64,000 bases of DNA from Peteryoungia desertarenae (GTDB lineage Bacteria > Pseudomonadota > Alphaproteobacteria > Rhizobiales > Rhizobiaceae), in the NCBI RefSeq assembly GCF_005860795.2, contig NZ_CP058350.1, forward strand, positions 560,001-624,000, read 5' to 3'. The first letter of the stretch is position 1, and each line of letters starts with the position of its first letter. Made by a program: the position numbers and the translations under genes. Shown here one piece after another: positions 9,827 to 18,573 of this stretch. A model generated the notes under the pieces. That model had not been told where the DNA came from and did no database searches. It saw only the letters and a program-made list of their open reading frames with translations.

Positions 9827-11101
9827 TCAATTCTTATCCAGACCGTAGCAGGAATGCAAAGTGCGAACCGCAAGCTCGGCATAGGGTCCGTCGATCAGGA
9901 TGGAGATCTTGATTTCTGACGTGGTGATCGCCTTGATGTTGATGCCCTTCTCGGCCAGCGCCTTGAAGGCAGTCGCGGCAACGCCGGCATGGCTGCGCAT
10001 ACCGATACCGATGACGGAAACCTTGACCAGACCCTTTTCGCTCTGGACGACGTCAAAGCCGATCTTTTCCTTGTTGGAACCCAGAACGGAAAGCGCCTTG
10101 TCCACGTCGCCCGAGGGAACCGTGAAGGTCATGTCGGTCTTCGAGCCGTCTTCGGAGATGTTCTGGACGATCATGTCGACATTGATATGCGCTTCAGCCA
10201 GCGGTCCGAAGATCGCGGCTGACACGCCCGGACGATCGGCAAGGCGACGCAGCGAGATCTGCGCTTCATCCTTGGCATAGGCAATACCGGTGACTACTTC
10301 CTGTTCCACGATCTCTTCCTCATCGCAAATCAAAGTGCCGGGTGGGTTCAGGAGATCGCCCATGCCCGGCGCATCGGGATCTTCAAAGCTGGAGCGCACG
10401 AAGGTGCGGACCTTGTGGACCATGGCGAGTTCGACGGAGCGAACCTGCAGCACCTTGGCACCGAGCGAGGCCATTTCGAGCATTTCTTCGAACGCGATCT
10501 TCTTCAGGCGGCGCGCCTTGGGCTCGATGCGCGGATCGGTCGTGTAGACACCGTCGACATCCGTGTAGATGTCGCAGCGGTCGGCCTTCACGCCGGCGGC
10601 AATCGCAACGGCAGATGTATCTGAGCCGCCGCGACCCAGCGTCGCGATCCGGTTGTCAGGACCGATACCCTGGAACCCGGCAACGACGGCCACCTGCCCC
10701 TCGCCCATCCGGCGGATGATCTCGGCACCATCAATTTCCTGGATACGGGCTGCGCCATGCGCATTGTCTGTCTTGATCGGGATTTGCCACCCCTGCCAGG
10801 AGCGAGCATTGACACCCATCGACTGCAGGGCAATCGCCAGCAAGCCGGATGTCACCTGTTCGCCCGAAGCGACAACGGCGTCATATTCGCGTGCATCATA
10901 AAAGGGAGAGTCCGCTCCAGCCACCTTCGGCATGTTCTGCACCCAGTCGACCAGCTCATTCGTCTTGCCCGACATGGCCGACACCACGACAGCCACTTCA
11001 TGACCGGCATCGACTTCACGTTTCACATGGCGCGCGACGTTATAAATGCGTTCCAGATTGGCGACGGAGGTTCCGCCGAACTTCATGACGATGCGAGCCA
11101 T
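9827..11101 (-). CDS. lysC: aspartate kinase
   Basis: First step of the lysine/threonine/methionine/diaminopimelate branch: phosphorylation of L-aspartate. I start it at the ATG giving MARIVMKFGGTSVA, 18 codons inside the longest open frame, because this places the conserved KFGGTS kinase motif at the N-terminus. That gives 424 residues. The amino-acid kinase domain occupies about 1-245. It is followed by two ACT domains (about 265-420) that normally bind lysine or threonine for feedback inhibition. The ribosome site is weak. First gene of the probable lysC-ptsP-prfA-prmC unit. Confidence 0.96.
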   Translation of the reverse strand: MARIVMKFGGTSVANLERIYNVARHVKREVDAGHEVAVVVSAMSGKTNELVDWVQNMPKVAGADSPFYDAREYDAVVASGEQVTSGLLAIALQSMGVNARSWQGWQIPIKTDNAHGAARIQEIDGAEIIRRMGEGQVAVVAGFQGIGPDNRIATLGRGGSDTSAVAIAAGVKADRCDIYTDVDGVYTTDPRIEPKARRLKKIAFEEMLEMASLGAKVLQVRSVELAMVHKVRTFVRSSFEDPDAPGMGDLLNPPGTLICDEEEIVEQEVVTGIAYAKDEAQISLRRLADRPGVSAAIFGPLAEAHINVDMIVQNISEDGSKTDMTFTVPSGDVDKALSVLGSNKEKIGFDVVQSEKGLVKVSVIGIGMRSHAGVAATAFKALAEKGINIKAITTSEIKISILIDGPYAELAVRTLHSCYGLDKN

Positions 11102-11302
11102 AGACTTAAACCGTATGCCCTTGAGAAACGCCGGAGATACCGACGGAAAAAACACCGACCCGCGCTGGAGGCGTCAGGTTGCGGGGCTTTTATCGAATTA
11201 GCACTGAAGACGCAACGCCACTTTCTGCTGTGTCGTTACGCCTTCAAGACTTCGTTCAAACTCTTGGACATCAAGTATCTCGGACGCGAGATTGTAATGG
11301 TC

Positions 11303-11860
11303 TCACGAGCCGTCAAGCCGGGCTCGGCAATCGGGATCCTGACGGCAAAACAGGGAAAAGACGTCACGATCAGGTCGGCCACCATCGCGGCGTCCTTCCC
11401 GCCGATCACGGTCCCAATCCCGATCCCGATCAGAACGTCTGTCACGATCACGCCAGCCGTCGCGGTCCCGCCAGCGGTCGCGGTCACGATAGAAGTCCCG
11501 GTCGCGGTAATGATCCCGCCAGTACCGGTCTATCGAGAAGGTAATCGAGGGAATGCCAAGTGGTCGGTAGTATCTCGGGCCGACAGGTACGCGGCGCTGG
11601 GAATAGGTGCTCTGCAAATAGGATGCGCTGACCCATCCGCGATAACCGCGCCAAACAACATCGCACCAGTTTCGCGATGTCATGCAGCCGCGGATGTCGA
11701 CCCGCACACCTTCCGGAAGCGTGGTGATGCGCGGATACTGGGTGCTCGGGCCAGATCGCATATTGACATTCCCCGTCGCAAATCCGGGTGCCGCATCGGC
11801 CACCGATGGCAGAGTTGCGCCCAGGGAGAGGGTCAGGGCAGTAAGAATGAGGCTACGCAT
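11303..11860 (-). CDS. secreted SH3 domain protein with Asp/Arg-rich tail
   Basis: 185 residues. A signal peptide (about 1-23, ending ADA) is followed by a bacterial SH3b domain (about 27-85) with the NVNMRSGPST entry and a WCDVVWRGYRGWV core. Such domains often bind peptidoglycan stem peptides. From about 108 to 170 the chain is almost entirely D, R and W in short quasi-repeats (RDRD, WRDRD). It closes with a two-cysteine segment (FCRQDPDCRAR). The tail is encoded by imperfect direct repeats in the DNA. Function unknown; an envelope role is inferred. Confidence 0.85.
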   Translation of the reverse strand: MRSLILTALTLSLGATLPSVADAAPGFATGNVNMRSGPSTQYPRITTLPEGVRVDIRGCMTSRNWCDVVWRGYRGWVSASYLQSTYSQRRVPVGPRYYRPLGIPSITFSIDRYWRDHYRDRDFYRDRDRWRDRDGWRDRDRRSDRDRDWDRDRREGRRDGGRPDRDVFSLFCRQDPDCRARLDGS

Positions 11861-12042
11861 GATGTCTGATCCTTCAAGTAATGCGAGGCTTGAAACATCT
11901 TTCTAAAACATGCGATCCGCCGGTGAGTTCCAGCCCGGAAGGAAGATCGGTCTAGGATCGATGAGACTGCGACCTCGCTTACCCTTGACTTTATTGGTCG
12001 ATCGTCCGACTTCAGCATTATGTTCCCAATGGAGTTCACCCG

Positions 12043-12795
12043 ATGAGCGCTGAAGCACGCACGACCATCGATCAGGCTGAAGTCGATCGCTTTTCCGCAA
12101 TGGCTGCCGAATGGTGGGATCCGACCGGCAAGTTCAAGCCGCTGCACAAGATCAATCCCGTTCGCCTCTCCTATATTCGTGACCATGTCTGCGCCCACTA
12201 CGGTCGTGATCCGCTTTCGCACCGACCACTGGAAGGCCTGCGTATTCTCGATATCGGCTGTGGTGGTGGTCTTCTCTCCGAGCCCGTGGCCCGCATGGGT
12301 GCCGATGTCCTGGGAGCCGATGCCTCCGAAAAGAACATCAAGATCGCAATGACCCATGCCGGGCAGACCGGTATCAAGGTTGACTATCGGGCAGTGACAG
12401 CCGAAGAACTTGCCGCCGCCGGCGAGACCTTTGACGTGGTGCTGAACATGGAAGTGGTGGAACACGTCGCCGACGTGGACTTTTTCCTGTCGACCTGTGC
12501 CTCCATGGTGCGCCCAGGCGGCCTGATGCTGGTCTCGACCATCAACCGCACCTTCAAGGCCGCAGCTCTGGCTATCGTGGGTGCCGAATATGTGCTCCGC
12601 TGGCTCCCACGCGGCACGCATCAATATGAAAAGCTGGTGCGTCCGGAAGAAATTGAAGGCCCGCTTGCCGCAGCTGGCATGCAGACCGTTGAAATGAAGG
12701 GCGTCTTCTTCAATCCGTTGCAGAACCAGTGGAACCTCTCATCCGATATCGACGTGAACTACATGGTCCTTTCGGCAAAGCAGCAGACGTCATGA
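12043..12795 (+). CDS. ubiG: bifunctional 2-polyprenyl-6-hydroxyphenol methylase / 3-demethylubiquinol O-methyltransferase
   Basis: Carries out both O-methylations in ubiquinone synthesis. 250 residues. The N-terminal [19 protein letters not shown] is characteristic of UbiG. SAM-binding motif I is [11 protein letters not shown] (70-80). The C-terminal part has the [13 protein letters not shown] region typical of the family. GGAG eight bases upstream fixes the start. The stop overlaps the ATG of the next gene (ATGA), so the two are coupled. Confidence 0.97.
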   Translation: MSAEARTTIDQAEVDRFSAMAAEWWDPTGKFKPLHKINPVRLSYIRDHVCAHYGRDPLSHRPLEGLRILDIGCGGGLLSEPVARMGADVLGADASEKNIKIAMTHAGQTGIKVDYRAVTAEELAAAGETFDVVLNMEVVEHVADVDFFLSTCASMVRPGGLMLVSTINRTFKAAALAIVGAEYVLRWLPRGTHQYEKLVRPEEIEGPLAAAGMQTVEMKGVFFNPLQNQWNLSSDIDVNYMVLSAKQQTS

Positions 12796-13355
12796 CCGGC
12801 AGCGTGATCACTCCAAGCGACGTTGTCGGGTTCTGGCAGTCTGCGGGACCCGAAAAGTGGTTCGCGAAGGACGAAGCGTTCGATGAAGCCATCCGGGACA
12901 AGTTCCTCGACCTGCATTTTGCAGCTTCCCGCAACGAATTGCAGGACTGGTGTGACACTGCGGAAGGCGCTCTGGCCCTGATGCTGCTGCTCGACCAGTT
13001 TCCGCGCAACCTCTTTCGCGGCAGTGGCCATGCATTCGCGACCGATGGACTAGCGCGGCATATCGCCGATCAGGCCATGGAACGTGGGTTCCATCTCCAG
13101 GTGGAACCTGCCCTCGCGATCTTCTTCTATCTCCCGCTGGAGCATTCCGAACAACTTGAAGACCAGAAACGTTGCCTCGCCCTCTTTCAAGAGCATTTTG
13201 CCCGGACAGGCGATCAGGTCACGCTCGATTACGCGCAACTGCATCTCGACATCATCGAACGCTTCGGACGTTTTCCCCACCGGAACAAGGCGCTCGGACG
13301 TGTCACCACGCCCGAGGAAATAACCTATCTCGAAGAAGGCGGCTTCAAGGGTTGA
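12792..13355 (+). CDS. DUF924 family protein
   Basis: 187 residues, alpha-helical, of the DUF924 family (tetratricopeptide-like fold). Conserved features are [17 protein letters not shown] near the start, [13 protein letters not shown] in the middle and FYLPLEHSE further on. Function unknown. I use the ATG that overlaps the ubiG stop; the open frame continues upstream inside ubiG but that part is not family-like. Cotranscribed with ubiG. Confidence 0.9.
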   Translation: MTGSVITPSDVVGFWQSAGPEKWFAKDEAFDEAIRDKFLDLHFAASRNELQDWCDTAEGALALMLLLDQFPRNLFRGSGHAFATDGLARHIADQAMERGFHLQVEPALAIFFYLPLEHSEQLEDQKRCLALFQEHFARTGDQVTLDYAQLHLDIIERFGRFPHRNKALGRVTTPEEITYLEEGGFKG

Positions 13356-13376
13356 GCGGCGGTGACTTTAACCCCG

Positions 13377-13805
13377 TCAATTCGGGTCATCCGGAAGCAC
13401 CGGCAGAGGCGCAATTTCGATGCCTTCTTCGATCAGAGACTGGACTTCAACGGGTGACGCTTCGCCGATAATGCCCCGGGCCTCAGCCTCGCCATAATGG
13501 ATCTTGCGGGCCTCTTCGGGAAACTTTGCGCCGACATCCTCGCTATTGGCGCGGATCTCACGCACGGCGTCCTTCAGCTTTTCCATCGCGTGCTTCTGCG
13601 CCGCAGACACGGCCAGCGCCTGTTGCATTTCCTTTTTCCGTGCCGTCGAAACGGACGGCGCCATCAGCGCCTTGAACACCTGTGCTGATCCACAGCTTGG
13701 GCAGGTCAGGAACCCACTGGCCTTCTGCTGGTCGAAATCGTCACTTTTCGAGAACCAGCCCTCGAATTCATGGGCCTGGTCGCAGGAGAGCGAATAGCGG
13801 ATCAA
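13377..13805 (-). CDS. DUF1178 family protein
   Basis: 142 residues. A small N-terminal zinc-ribbon-like module (Cys8, then TCPSCG with Cys35 and Cys38) is followed by a charged helical region. Typical of DUF1178, a proteobacterial family of unknown function. Its start overlaps the stop of the upstream nitrilase gene by four bases, indicating coupling. Confidence 0.92.
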   Translation of the reverse strand: MIRYSLSCDQAHEFEGWFSKSDDFDQQKASGFLTCPSCGSAQVFKALMAPSVSTARKKEMQQALAVSAAQKHAMEKLKDAVREIRANSEDVGAKFPEEARKIHYGEAEARGIIGEASPVEVQSLIEEGIEIAPLPVLPDDPN

Positions 13806-14659
13806 ACCGTCACCCCTCCTTTGGCGAGTTCCGGCGCAATGTCGAGGCGGAAGTCGCGACCATTCTTCAGATTGGGGATCTTGCCGCGTGCGGCTGCGAC
13901 GGCGGCGGTATCGATATCCGCGATCACCACGGATTCGCCCGTGTCTCCACCTCTGGCAAGGATGCGCCCCCAGGGGTCGACGATCATCGAATTGCCGTAG
14001 GTCTCGCGGCCATCCTCATGCACACCTGCCTGCGCTGCGGAAATCACGAAGGCACCGTTTTCGATGGCGCGCGCCCGCAACAGCACTTCCCAATGGGCCT
14101 CGCCCGTCTGCCGCGTGAATGCGGCTGGCGTCGTCAGGATCTCGGCACCAGCCATCGCCTCCGTGCGGAAGAGATGCGGAAAGCGCACATCGTAGCAGAT
14201 CCCGAAGCCGACCTTGGCGAAAGGCAGATCGGCAACCAGCGCCCGCTCGCCCGGACGATAGACCGCGCTTTCACGCCAGCTCTCGCCATTGTCGAGATCG
14301 ACGTCAAACATGTGGATCTTGTCATAGGAGGCAATCTTGTGCCCCTTAGGATCGAAGAGGAAAGCACGATTGGCAATCTTGCCGTCAGGCAGCCGGATGG
14401 CGGTGGAACCGACATGCAGATGGATGCCAAGTTCCCGCGCGAGATCAGAAGCAGCCTTGACGATGAGATCGGTGTCTTCGTCACGCAGGATTGCCATCAA
14501 CCCGGCCCGATCCTTCTGGATTGCGCCCGTCATCTCCGGGGTCTGAACGTAGATCGCACCCTTCGCCACCGCGTCCCGCACCAGTCGCTGCATCGAGGCC
14601 ACGTTCTTTTCCGGGTCGATACCGGAACACATCTGGATGGCAGCTGCCTTGAACGTCAT
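13802..14659 (-). CDS. carbon-nitrogen hydrolase (Nit/omega-amidase type)
   Basis: 285-residue member of the nitrilase superfamily. The catalytic triad is visible: Glu42 in TPEMTG, Lys114 in YDKIHMF and Cys155 in GFGICYDVRFP. The pattern resembles the Nit1/Nit2 branch that hydrolyses deaminated glutathione or 2-oxo acid amides, but substrate cannot be fixed from sequence. I start at the ATG with AAGGA nine bases upstream; the longer frame would need a TTG that abuts that site. It sits between grxC and the DUF1178 gene on the same strand, a glutathione-linked context. Confidence 0.92.
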   Translation of the reverse strand: MTFKAAAIQMCSGIDPEKNVASMQRLVRDAVAKGAIYVQTPEMTGAIQKDRAGLMAILRDEDTDLIVKAASDLARELGIHLHVGSTAIRLPDGKIANRAFLFDPKGHKIASYDKIHMFDVDLDNGESWRESAVYRPGERALVADLPFAKVGFGICYDVRFPHLFRTEAMAGAEILTTPAAFTRQTGEAHWEVLLRARAIENGAFVISAAQAGVHEDGRETYGNSMIVDPWGRILARGGDTGESVVIADIDTAAVAAARGKIPNLKNGRDFRLDIAPELAKGGVTV

Positions 14660-14682
14660 TCGTCTCAATCCTTATTCGGCCT

Positions 14683-14940
14683 TTACTCGGCAAGCAGCGG
14701 ATCGAGCTTGCCGGCCCGATCGAGCGCATGAAGGTCATCGCAGCCGCCAATGTGGCGGTCATTGATGAAGATCTGCGGGAAGGTCATGCCGCCATTTGAG
14801 CGTTTGATCATTTCCTGACGCGCCTCTGGCCGTTCTGTTGCGTCATGCTCGACAAACTCCACGCCTTTGGAGGCCAGCAGGGCCTTGGCCCTGGCACAAT
14901 AACCACAGAACTGACGTGTATAGATGGTAACCGATGCCAT
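14683..14940 (-). CDS. grxC: glutaredoxin 3
   Basis: 85-residue cytosolic dithiol glutaredoxin reducing protein disulfides and mixed disulfides with glutathione. Active site CGYC (Cys12, Cys15), then the cis-proline segment TFPQIFIND and the GGCDDL glutathione-binding turn. The frame is open further upstream, but GGAG seven bases before this ATG and the family length support MASVTIYT as the start. It lies 23 bp upstream of the nitrilase gene. Confidence 0.96.
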   Translation of the reverse strand: MASVTIYTRQFCGYCARAKALLASKGVEFVEHDATERPEARQEMIKRSNGGMTFPQIFINDRHIGGCDDLHALDRAGKLDPLLAE

Positions 14941-14987
14941 CGGGAAACTCCGCAAAATGCTGGATAAACTACCGAAACCTTTGTGTC

Positions 14988-15764
14988 TCATATAGGCTGA
15001 CCAAGAGCCCTTGCAAAGGTTAAAACCGTGATGTCGGCGGCTCCCGCCCGTCGCAGCGCTTTGGCAGCGGCATTGACCGTTGCACCGGTCGTATAGACAT
15101 CGTCGACAAGCACGAGCCTCCGTCCAAAGACCAGATCCTCCCGCCCTTCCGGCACAAGAAAGGCGTTACGGACATTGAGAGCTCTCGCGTTTGCCGTCAG
15201 GCCGATCTGCTGCTCGGTCCGCTTTCGGCGAATAAGCGCCTCGGGCAGAAAGGCCCGATCCGTAGCCATGGCCAAATGCCGACCAAGCTCGGCAGACTGG
15301 TTGAACATCCGCCGGAACATGCGCAACCGATGCAGCGGCACCGGGATGATGGCATCTGCAGCATGGAGTTCGGCCCGTGCCGCCCGGGCCATCCAGCTGG
15401 CCATCATCGGAGCCAGATCCGTCCGGTCCCGATATTTGAGGGCATGAACGAGATGCCGCGCCACGCCATCATGCACCGTTGCCGACCGCAGGCGGTCAAA
15501 GGCAGGTGGATTGGCGATCGCCTCGGGCGATACAGCACCTTCGCCTTCGTCATAGGCAAAAGGCGTTCCCAGCACATCGCAAAATGGCCGCTCGATGAAG
15601 CGGATCTCGCTCCAGCAGCTTGGGCAGAGTGCCCTGTGGCTCCCCGTATGGATATGGCAATGCGCGCAGCAGGGCGGATAAAGCAGGTCGGACAGGCGCG
15701 AAAACGTGTTCCGGTGGAAAAGCCGGCTGACGTTCACCACTTTCTGCATTATCTGACTGTCCAT
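14988..15764 (-). CDS. comF: ComF family phosphoribosyltransferase-like protein
   Basis: About 258 residues. An N-terminal CxxC zinc knuckle pair (CCAHCH and CPSCW) precedes a type I phosphoribosyltransferase fold with the PRPP loop LVLVDDVYTTGAT. ComF/GntX-like proteins are associated with DNA uptake in competent bacteria, but the role here is unknown. The start is uncertain: ATGs at 15764 and 15749 both lack a clear ribosome site. It is divergent from the methyltransferase gene, with about 60 bp between them. Confidence 0.88.
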   Translation of the reverse strand: MDSQIMQKVVNVSRLFHRNTFSRLSDLLYPPCCAHCHIHTGSHRALCPSCWSEIRFIERPFCDVLGTPFAYDEGEGAVSPEAIANPPAFDRLRSATVHDGVARHLVHALKYRDRTDLAPMMASWMARAARAELHAADAIIPVPLHRLRMFRRMFNQSAELGRHLAMATDRAFLPEALIRRKRTEQQIGLTANARALNVRNAFLVPEGREDLVFGRRLVLVDDVYTTGATVNAAAKALRRAGAADITVLTFARALGQPI

Positions 15765-15826
15765 CCGGACAGTGTAAGCCTGTCCGCTTGACCTGAACAA
15801 GGGGCGTGCATCCCGGAAAGCATGGC

Positions 15827-16708
15827 ATGAATGAGATCTTCGATACCGCCCTCGTCACCCGCAACCGCGAACGTGCGCTGCGTCTGGCGGCAAGTGGCAG
15901 CGATTTCCTGCTGAAGCTGGCCGCAGAAGAAATGCGGGACCGGCTTCTCCTCGTGGAACGTCACTTCGACAAAGCGGTCGAACTGTTTGGAATGTCCGGT
16001 GTCGTCGGTGACGCTGCCCTGTCGACCGGCAAGGTCGGTCACCTCACCCGCATCGAAACCTCCGCCGAGACGGCAGGCACAAGCGGCGACATCCGCCCGG
16101 CATCCTTTGAGACCGTGCCGCTCGATCCCGCCTCCGTCAATCTGATCCTGTCCCCCCTGTCACTTCATCTGACCAATGACACGCCTGGCATGCTGATCCA
16201 GATGCGCCGCGCCCTCAAGCCGGACGGCCTGCTCTTTGCCGCCGTCCCAAGCGCCGGCACGCTCGCAGAATTGCGCGAGGTTCTGCTGGCCGCAGAAACC
16301 GAAATCTACGGGGGCGCAAGCCCGCGGGTCATCCCCTTTGCCGACATCCGTGACCTGGGCGCTCTGATGCAGCGCGCCGGCTTTGCCCTGCCTGTCATCG
16401 ACGAGGAGAGCTTCACGGTTCGCTACGATGATCTTTTCGCCTTGATGCGTGATTTGCGCGCGATGGGGATGACCAATCCGCTGATCGGCCGGAGGAAACG
16501 CCCGGTCAGTCGCCGGTTCTTCCTGCGGGCGGCCGAACTCTATGCAGAACGCTTTTCAGATCCGGATGGTCGTATCAGAGCGACCTTTTCGATCGTCTTC
16601 CTTTCCGGCTGGGCACCGCATGAAAGCCAGCAGAAACCACTGAAACCAGGCTCGGCGAAAATGAGCCTCGCTGACGCGCTGAATTCTGCGCCGAAGACCG
16701 GGATCTAG
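15827..16708 (+). CDS. SAM-dependent methyltransferase-domain protein, NDUFAF5-like
   Basis: 293 residues. It begins with IFDTALVTRNRERAL, characteristic of the bacterial relatives of mitochondrial NDUFAF5. In mitochondria that protein hydroxylates an arginine of a complex I subunit during assembly. The methyltransferase fold spans roughly 40-200, although the classical Gly-rich motif I is degenerate here. The family also has the GRRKRPVSRRFF segment seen near 220. The start with GGAAA upstream is preferred over an in-frame GTG at 15806. Role in respiratory complex I assembly is inferred from homology. Confidence 0.8.
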   Translation: MNEIFDTALVTRNRERALRLAASGSDFLLKLAAEEMRDRLLLVERHFDKAVELFGMSGVVGDAALSTGKVGHLTRIETSAETAGTSGDIRPASFETVPLDPASVNLILSPLSLHLTNDTPGMLIQMRRALKPDGLLFAAVPSAGTLAELREVLLAAETEIYGGASPRVIPFADIRDLGALMQRAGFALPVIDEESFTVRYDDLFALMRDLRAMGMTNPLIGRRKRPVSRRFFLRAAELYAERFSDPDGRIRATFSIVFLSGWAPHESQQKPLKPGSAKMSLADALNSAPKTGI

Positions 16709-16723
16709 AGCCGGGTTAACCTT

Positions 16724-16894
16724 TCAGCCAGCAGACACGATAGCGTTTTCAATCGTCGAAAACACGTTTCCAAGGGAACCGGTAAATGCACCGAGACCTG
16801 AAATCAGGGCCACACTGATCAAAGCTGCAATCAAACCGTATTCAATGGCCGTGGCCCCGCCCTCATCCTTCAGAAATCGTTTGAACACCTGCAT
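16724..16894 (-). CDS. Flp family type IVb pilin
   Basis: 56-residue prepilin. A short basic leader MQVFKRFLKDEGG is followed by ATAIEYG and one hydrophobic helix. Cleavage is expected between Gly13 and Ala14, giving the Glu5-Tyr6 of mature Flp pilins. A G-rich ribosome site lies just upstream of the ATG. No tad/cpa secretion genes are in the window, so this pilin is an orphan. The small membrane protein upstream is on the same strand and may be cotranscribed. Confidence 0.93.
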   Translation of the reverse strand: MQVFKRFLKDEGGATAIEYGLIAALISVALISGLGAFTGSLGNVFSTIENAIVSAG

Positions 16895-16946
16895 GCAGTC
16901 CCCCGATAAGAGCGCGACCGTGCCACGCCCGATTGATGTGCAGGCC

Positions 16947-17282
16947 TCAGCAGCCCTTTTCGTGATTGTAGCCTTCAACAATACAGACTGACCCGGGGGT
17001 CTCCTGAAGTATGCTTCTGCGGATCGTGTAACGCTTGCCGGTATAAGGATGGCCCGCTTCAGCACGCGGTATGGAGCCGGTGGTGATCATGTCGAATTGA
17101 TCGGGCTGGAACGCAAGCGACCGCCGCTCTGTCCGTTCCGAAAGCATGGGTGTGACGACGAGCGTCAGAGCAATGGCAGCGGTTCCGAAGAGCAAGGCGA
17201 CATTGAACACGCCGGTCCGACCAGTCTTGCCGTGAGACTGTTCCCTTGACCGCACGGTCCGCCAGAAATCCTCGTTTGACAT
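16947..17282 (-). CDS. small single-pass membrane protein, unknown
   Basis: 111 residues starting MSNEDFWRTVRSREQ. A basic cytoplasmic N-terminus precedes one transmembrane segment (about 25-45, FNVALLFGTAAIALTLVV). A probably periplasmic tail contains a FDMITTGSIP segment, a motif I associate with rhizobial hypothetical proteins. Two cysteines lie near the C-terminus. It lies 50 bp upstream of the Flp pilin gene. Function not recognised. Confidence 0.7.
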   Translation of the reverse strand: MSNEDFWRTVRSREQSHGKTGRTGVFNVALLFGTAAIALTLVVTPMLSERTERRSLAFQPDQFDMITTGSIPRAEAGHPYTGKRYTIRRSILQETPGSVCIVEGYNHEKGC

Positions 17283-17340
17283 GATACGCTCCACACACGC
17301 ATTCAACGCATGAACAGCGTTTAGTCTTGCCTGATGGATA

Positions 17341-17355
17341 TAAACTTAGCGTTAA
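17341..17355 (-). promoter_or_regulatory. candidate CtrA box upstream of the membrane protein-pilin pair
   Basis: On the minus strand TTAA-N7-TTTA, one mismatch from the CtrA consensus TTAA-N7-TTAA, 58 bp upstream of the start at 17282. CtrA controls pilin genes in related bacteria. Assigned by pattern only. Confidence 0.35.
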
Positions 17356-17378
17356 CGACGTCCGTAAAGATCTGCAGA

Positions 17379-17792
17379 TTAGAGGAGGTCGATCAGAAAG
17401 GGTATGAGCGGCTCGTCGGCCGGCGGCATTGGATAATCCCGCAGCGACTTGGGCCTCACCCACTTCACCTGCTGCCCTTCCCGGCCATGGGCAACCCCTT
17501 CGAAACGCCGACAGACATAAAGCGGCATCAGCAGATGAAAGCTTTCATAAGTATGGCTTGCGAAGGTAAGCGGGGCCAGACAGGCCACTTGGGTCTTGAT
17601 GCCCAGTTCCTCCTCGAGTTCACGGATCAGCGTTTCCTCCGGCGTCTCGCCGGGCTCGACCTTGCCACCTGGAAACTCCCACAGACCCGCAAGCGACTTC
17701 CCTTCCGGCCTTTGAGCCAGAAGGATGCGGCCGTCGGTATCGACCAGCGCACAGGCCGCCACAAGCACGATCGGTTTGCTTATCTCGCCCAT
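17379..17792 (-). CDS. mutT: 8-oxo-dGTP / (d)NTP diphosphatase MutT
   Basis: 137-residue Nudix hydrolase that probably sanitises oxidised nucleotides. The Nudix box is complete: GGKVEPGETPEETLIRELEE, followed by ELGI. The WEFPGGK entry is typical of MutT proper. Its start overlaps the stop of the upstream GNAT gene by one base, so the argJ-GNAT-mutT genes appear to form one unit. Confidence 0.94.
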   Translation of the reverse strand: MGEISKPIVLVAACALVDTDGRILLAQRPEGKSLAGLWEFPGGKVEPGETPEETLIRELEEELGIKTQVACLAPLTFASHTYESFHLLMPLYVCRRFEGVAHGREGQQVKWVRPKSLRDYPMPPADEPLIPFLIDLL

Positions 17793-18565
17793 CAGGTCCC
17801 TTTACGCCAATAGCGGTAGCGATAAGCCACCTGAAAACCGAGTTTGCCGTAGAGCTGCAAGGCAGCGGTGTTATCCGCCGCAACCTGCAGCCATGCAGTC
17901 TTGGCCCCACGGACGCGTGCCCAGCGCAAAGCCGAGGTGAGAATCTCCAGCCCGAGACCTTCCCGGCGACGACCGGAGCGCACGGCAAGCGACATGATCC
18001 CGGCCAGATCATTGTCCTGTACACAAAGCGTGGAGGCCACCGGGCCGCTGTCCGGATCTTCGATCAGAAACAGCCCGGTCGGGGGCTTGATTGCGCTGAT
18101 CACCTCGGCCAGAGCCGGCTTCAGGGACGGATCGCTCGCATGCACAGCCAGATCCGCATCGACGAAACGTCCGATGTCATGGGTCGGCAGATGGTCGAGC
18201 ATATCGGGAAGCGTGAGCGTCGACAGATCACCCGTCAGGGTCATTGTCTCGTCAAACCGCTCCCAACCATCGTTTTTAAGCTCTTCGATCAGCGCCTTTG
18301 GCGACAGCGGCGTCTCACGCACAAGCAGCGGACGTCCATGAGCCTCGAACTTTCGCCCCGCCTTTTCGAGCCTGAGGGAAATGTCCTTGCTGTCAGACGG
18401 ATCGAGCGCAACCACGCAGTTCAGACGCTTGGAAGGATGCCCCCCGCTCAGCCTGATCTGCCAGCTGCCGTCATATTGGACGCTGGATGTCGGCCAGGCC
18501 CGGAACCCGACGGCTTCCAGACGACGCACAAGGGGTAGATTCTGATCCGCGACGATTGCAAGCAT
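17792..18565 (-). CDS. GNAT family N-acetyltransferase
   Basis: About 257 residues starting MLAIVADQN. The C-terminal half holds a GNAT fold with the acetyl-CoA loop SGRRREGLG, then a beta4-alpha4 end ADNTAALQLYGKLGFQ. The N-terminal half is variable. The longer frame upstream overlaps argJ and is not used; AGGAG lies 12 bases before this ATG. It begins eight bases after argJ. In rhizobia such a gene often follows argJ. The substrate is unknown. Confidence 0.88.
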   Translation of the reverse strand: MLAIVADQNLPLVRRLEAVGFRAWPTSSVQYDGSWQIRLSGGHPSKRLNCVVALDPSDSKDISLRLEKAGRKFEAHGRPLLVRETPLSPKALIEELKNDGWERFDETMTLTGDLSTLTLPDMLDHLPTHDIGRFVDADLAVHASDPSLKPALAEVISAIKPPTGLFLIEDPDSGPVASTLCVQDNDLAGIMSLAVRSGRRREGLGLEILTSALRWARVRGAKTAWLQVAADNTAALQLYGKLGFQVAYRYRYWRKGT

Positions 18566-18573
18566 GGTCGCGG

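Noticed and set aside
7429..9912. 827-codon plus-strand open frame
   Set aside because: It is antisense to ptsP, whose domains and motifs are intact. The His/Arg/Gln-rich product has no recognisable domain.
11968..12020. sigma70 promoter for ubiG built on TTGACT and CATTAT
   Set aside because: The spacer is about 25 bp, too long for a functional promoter.
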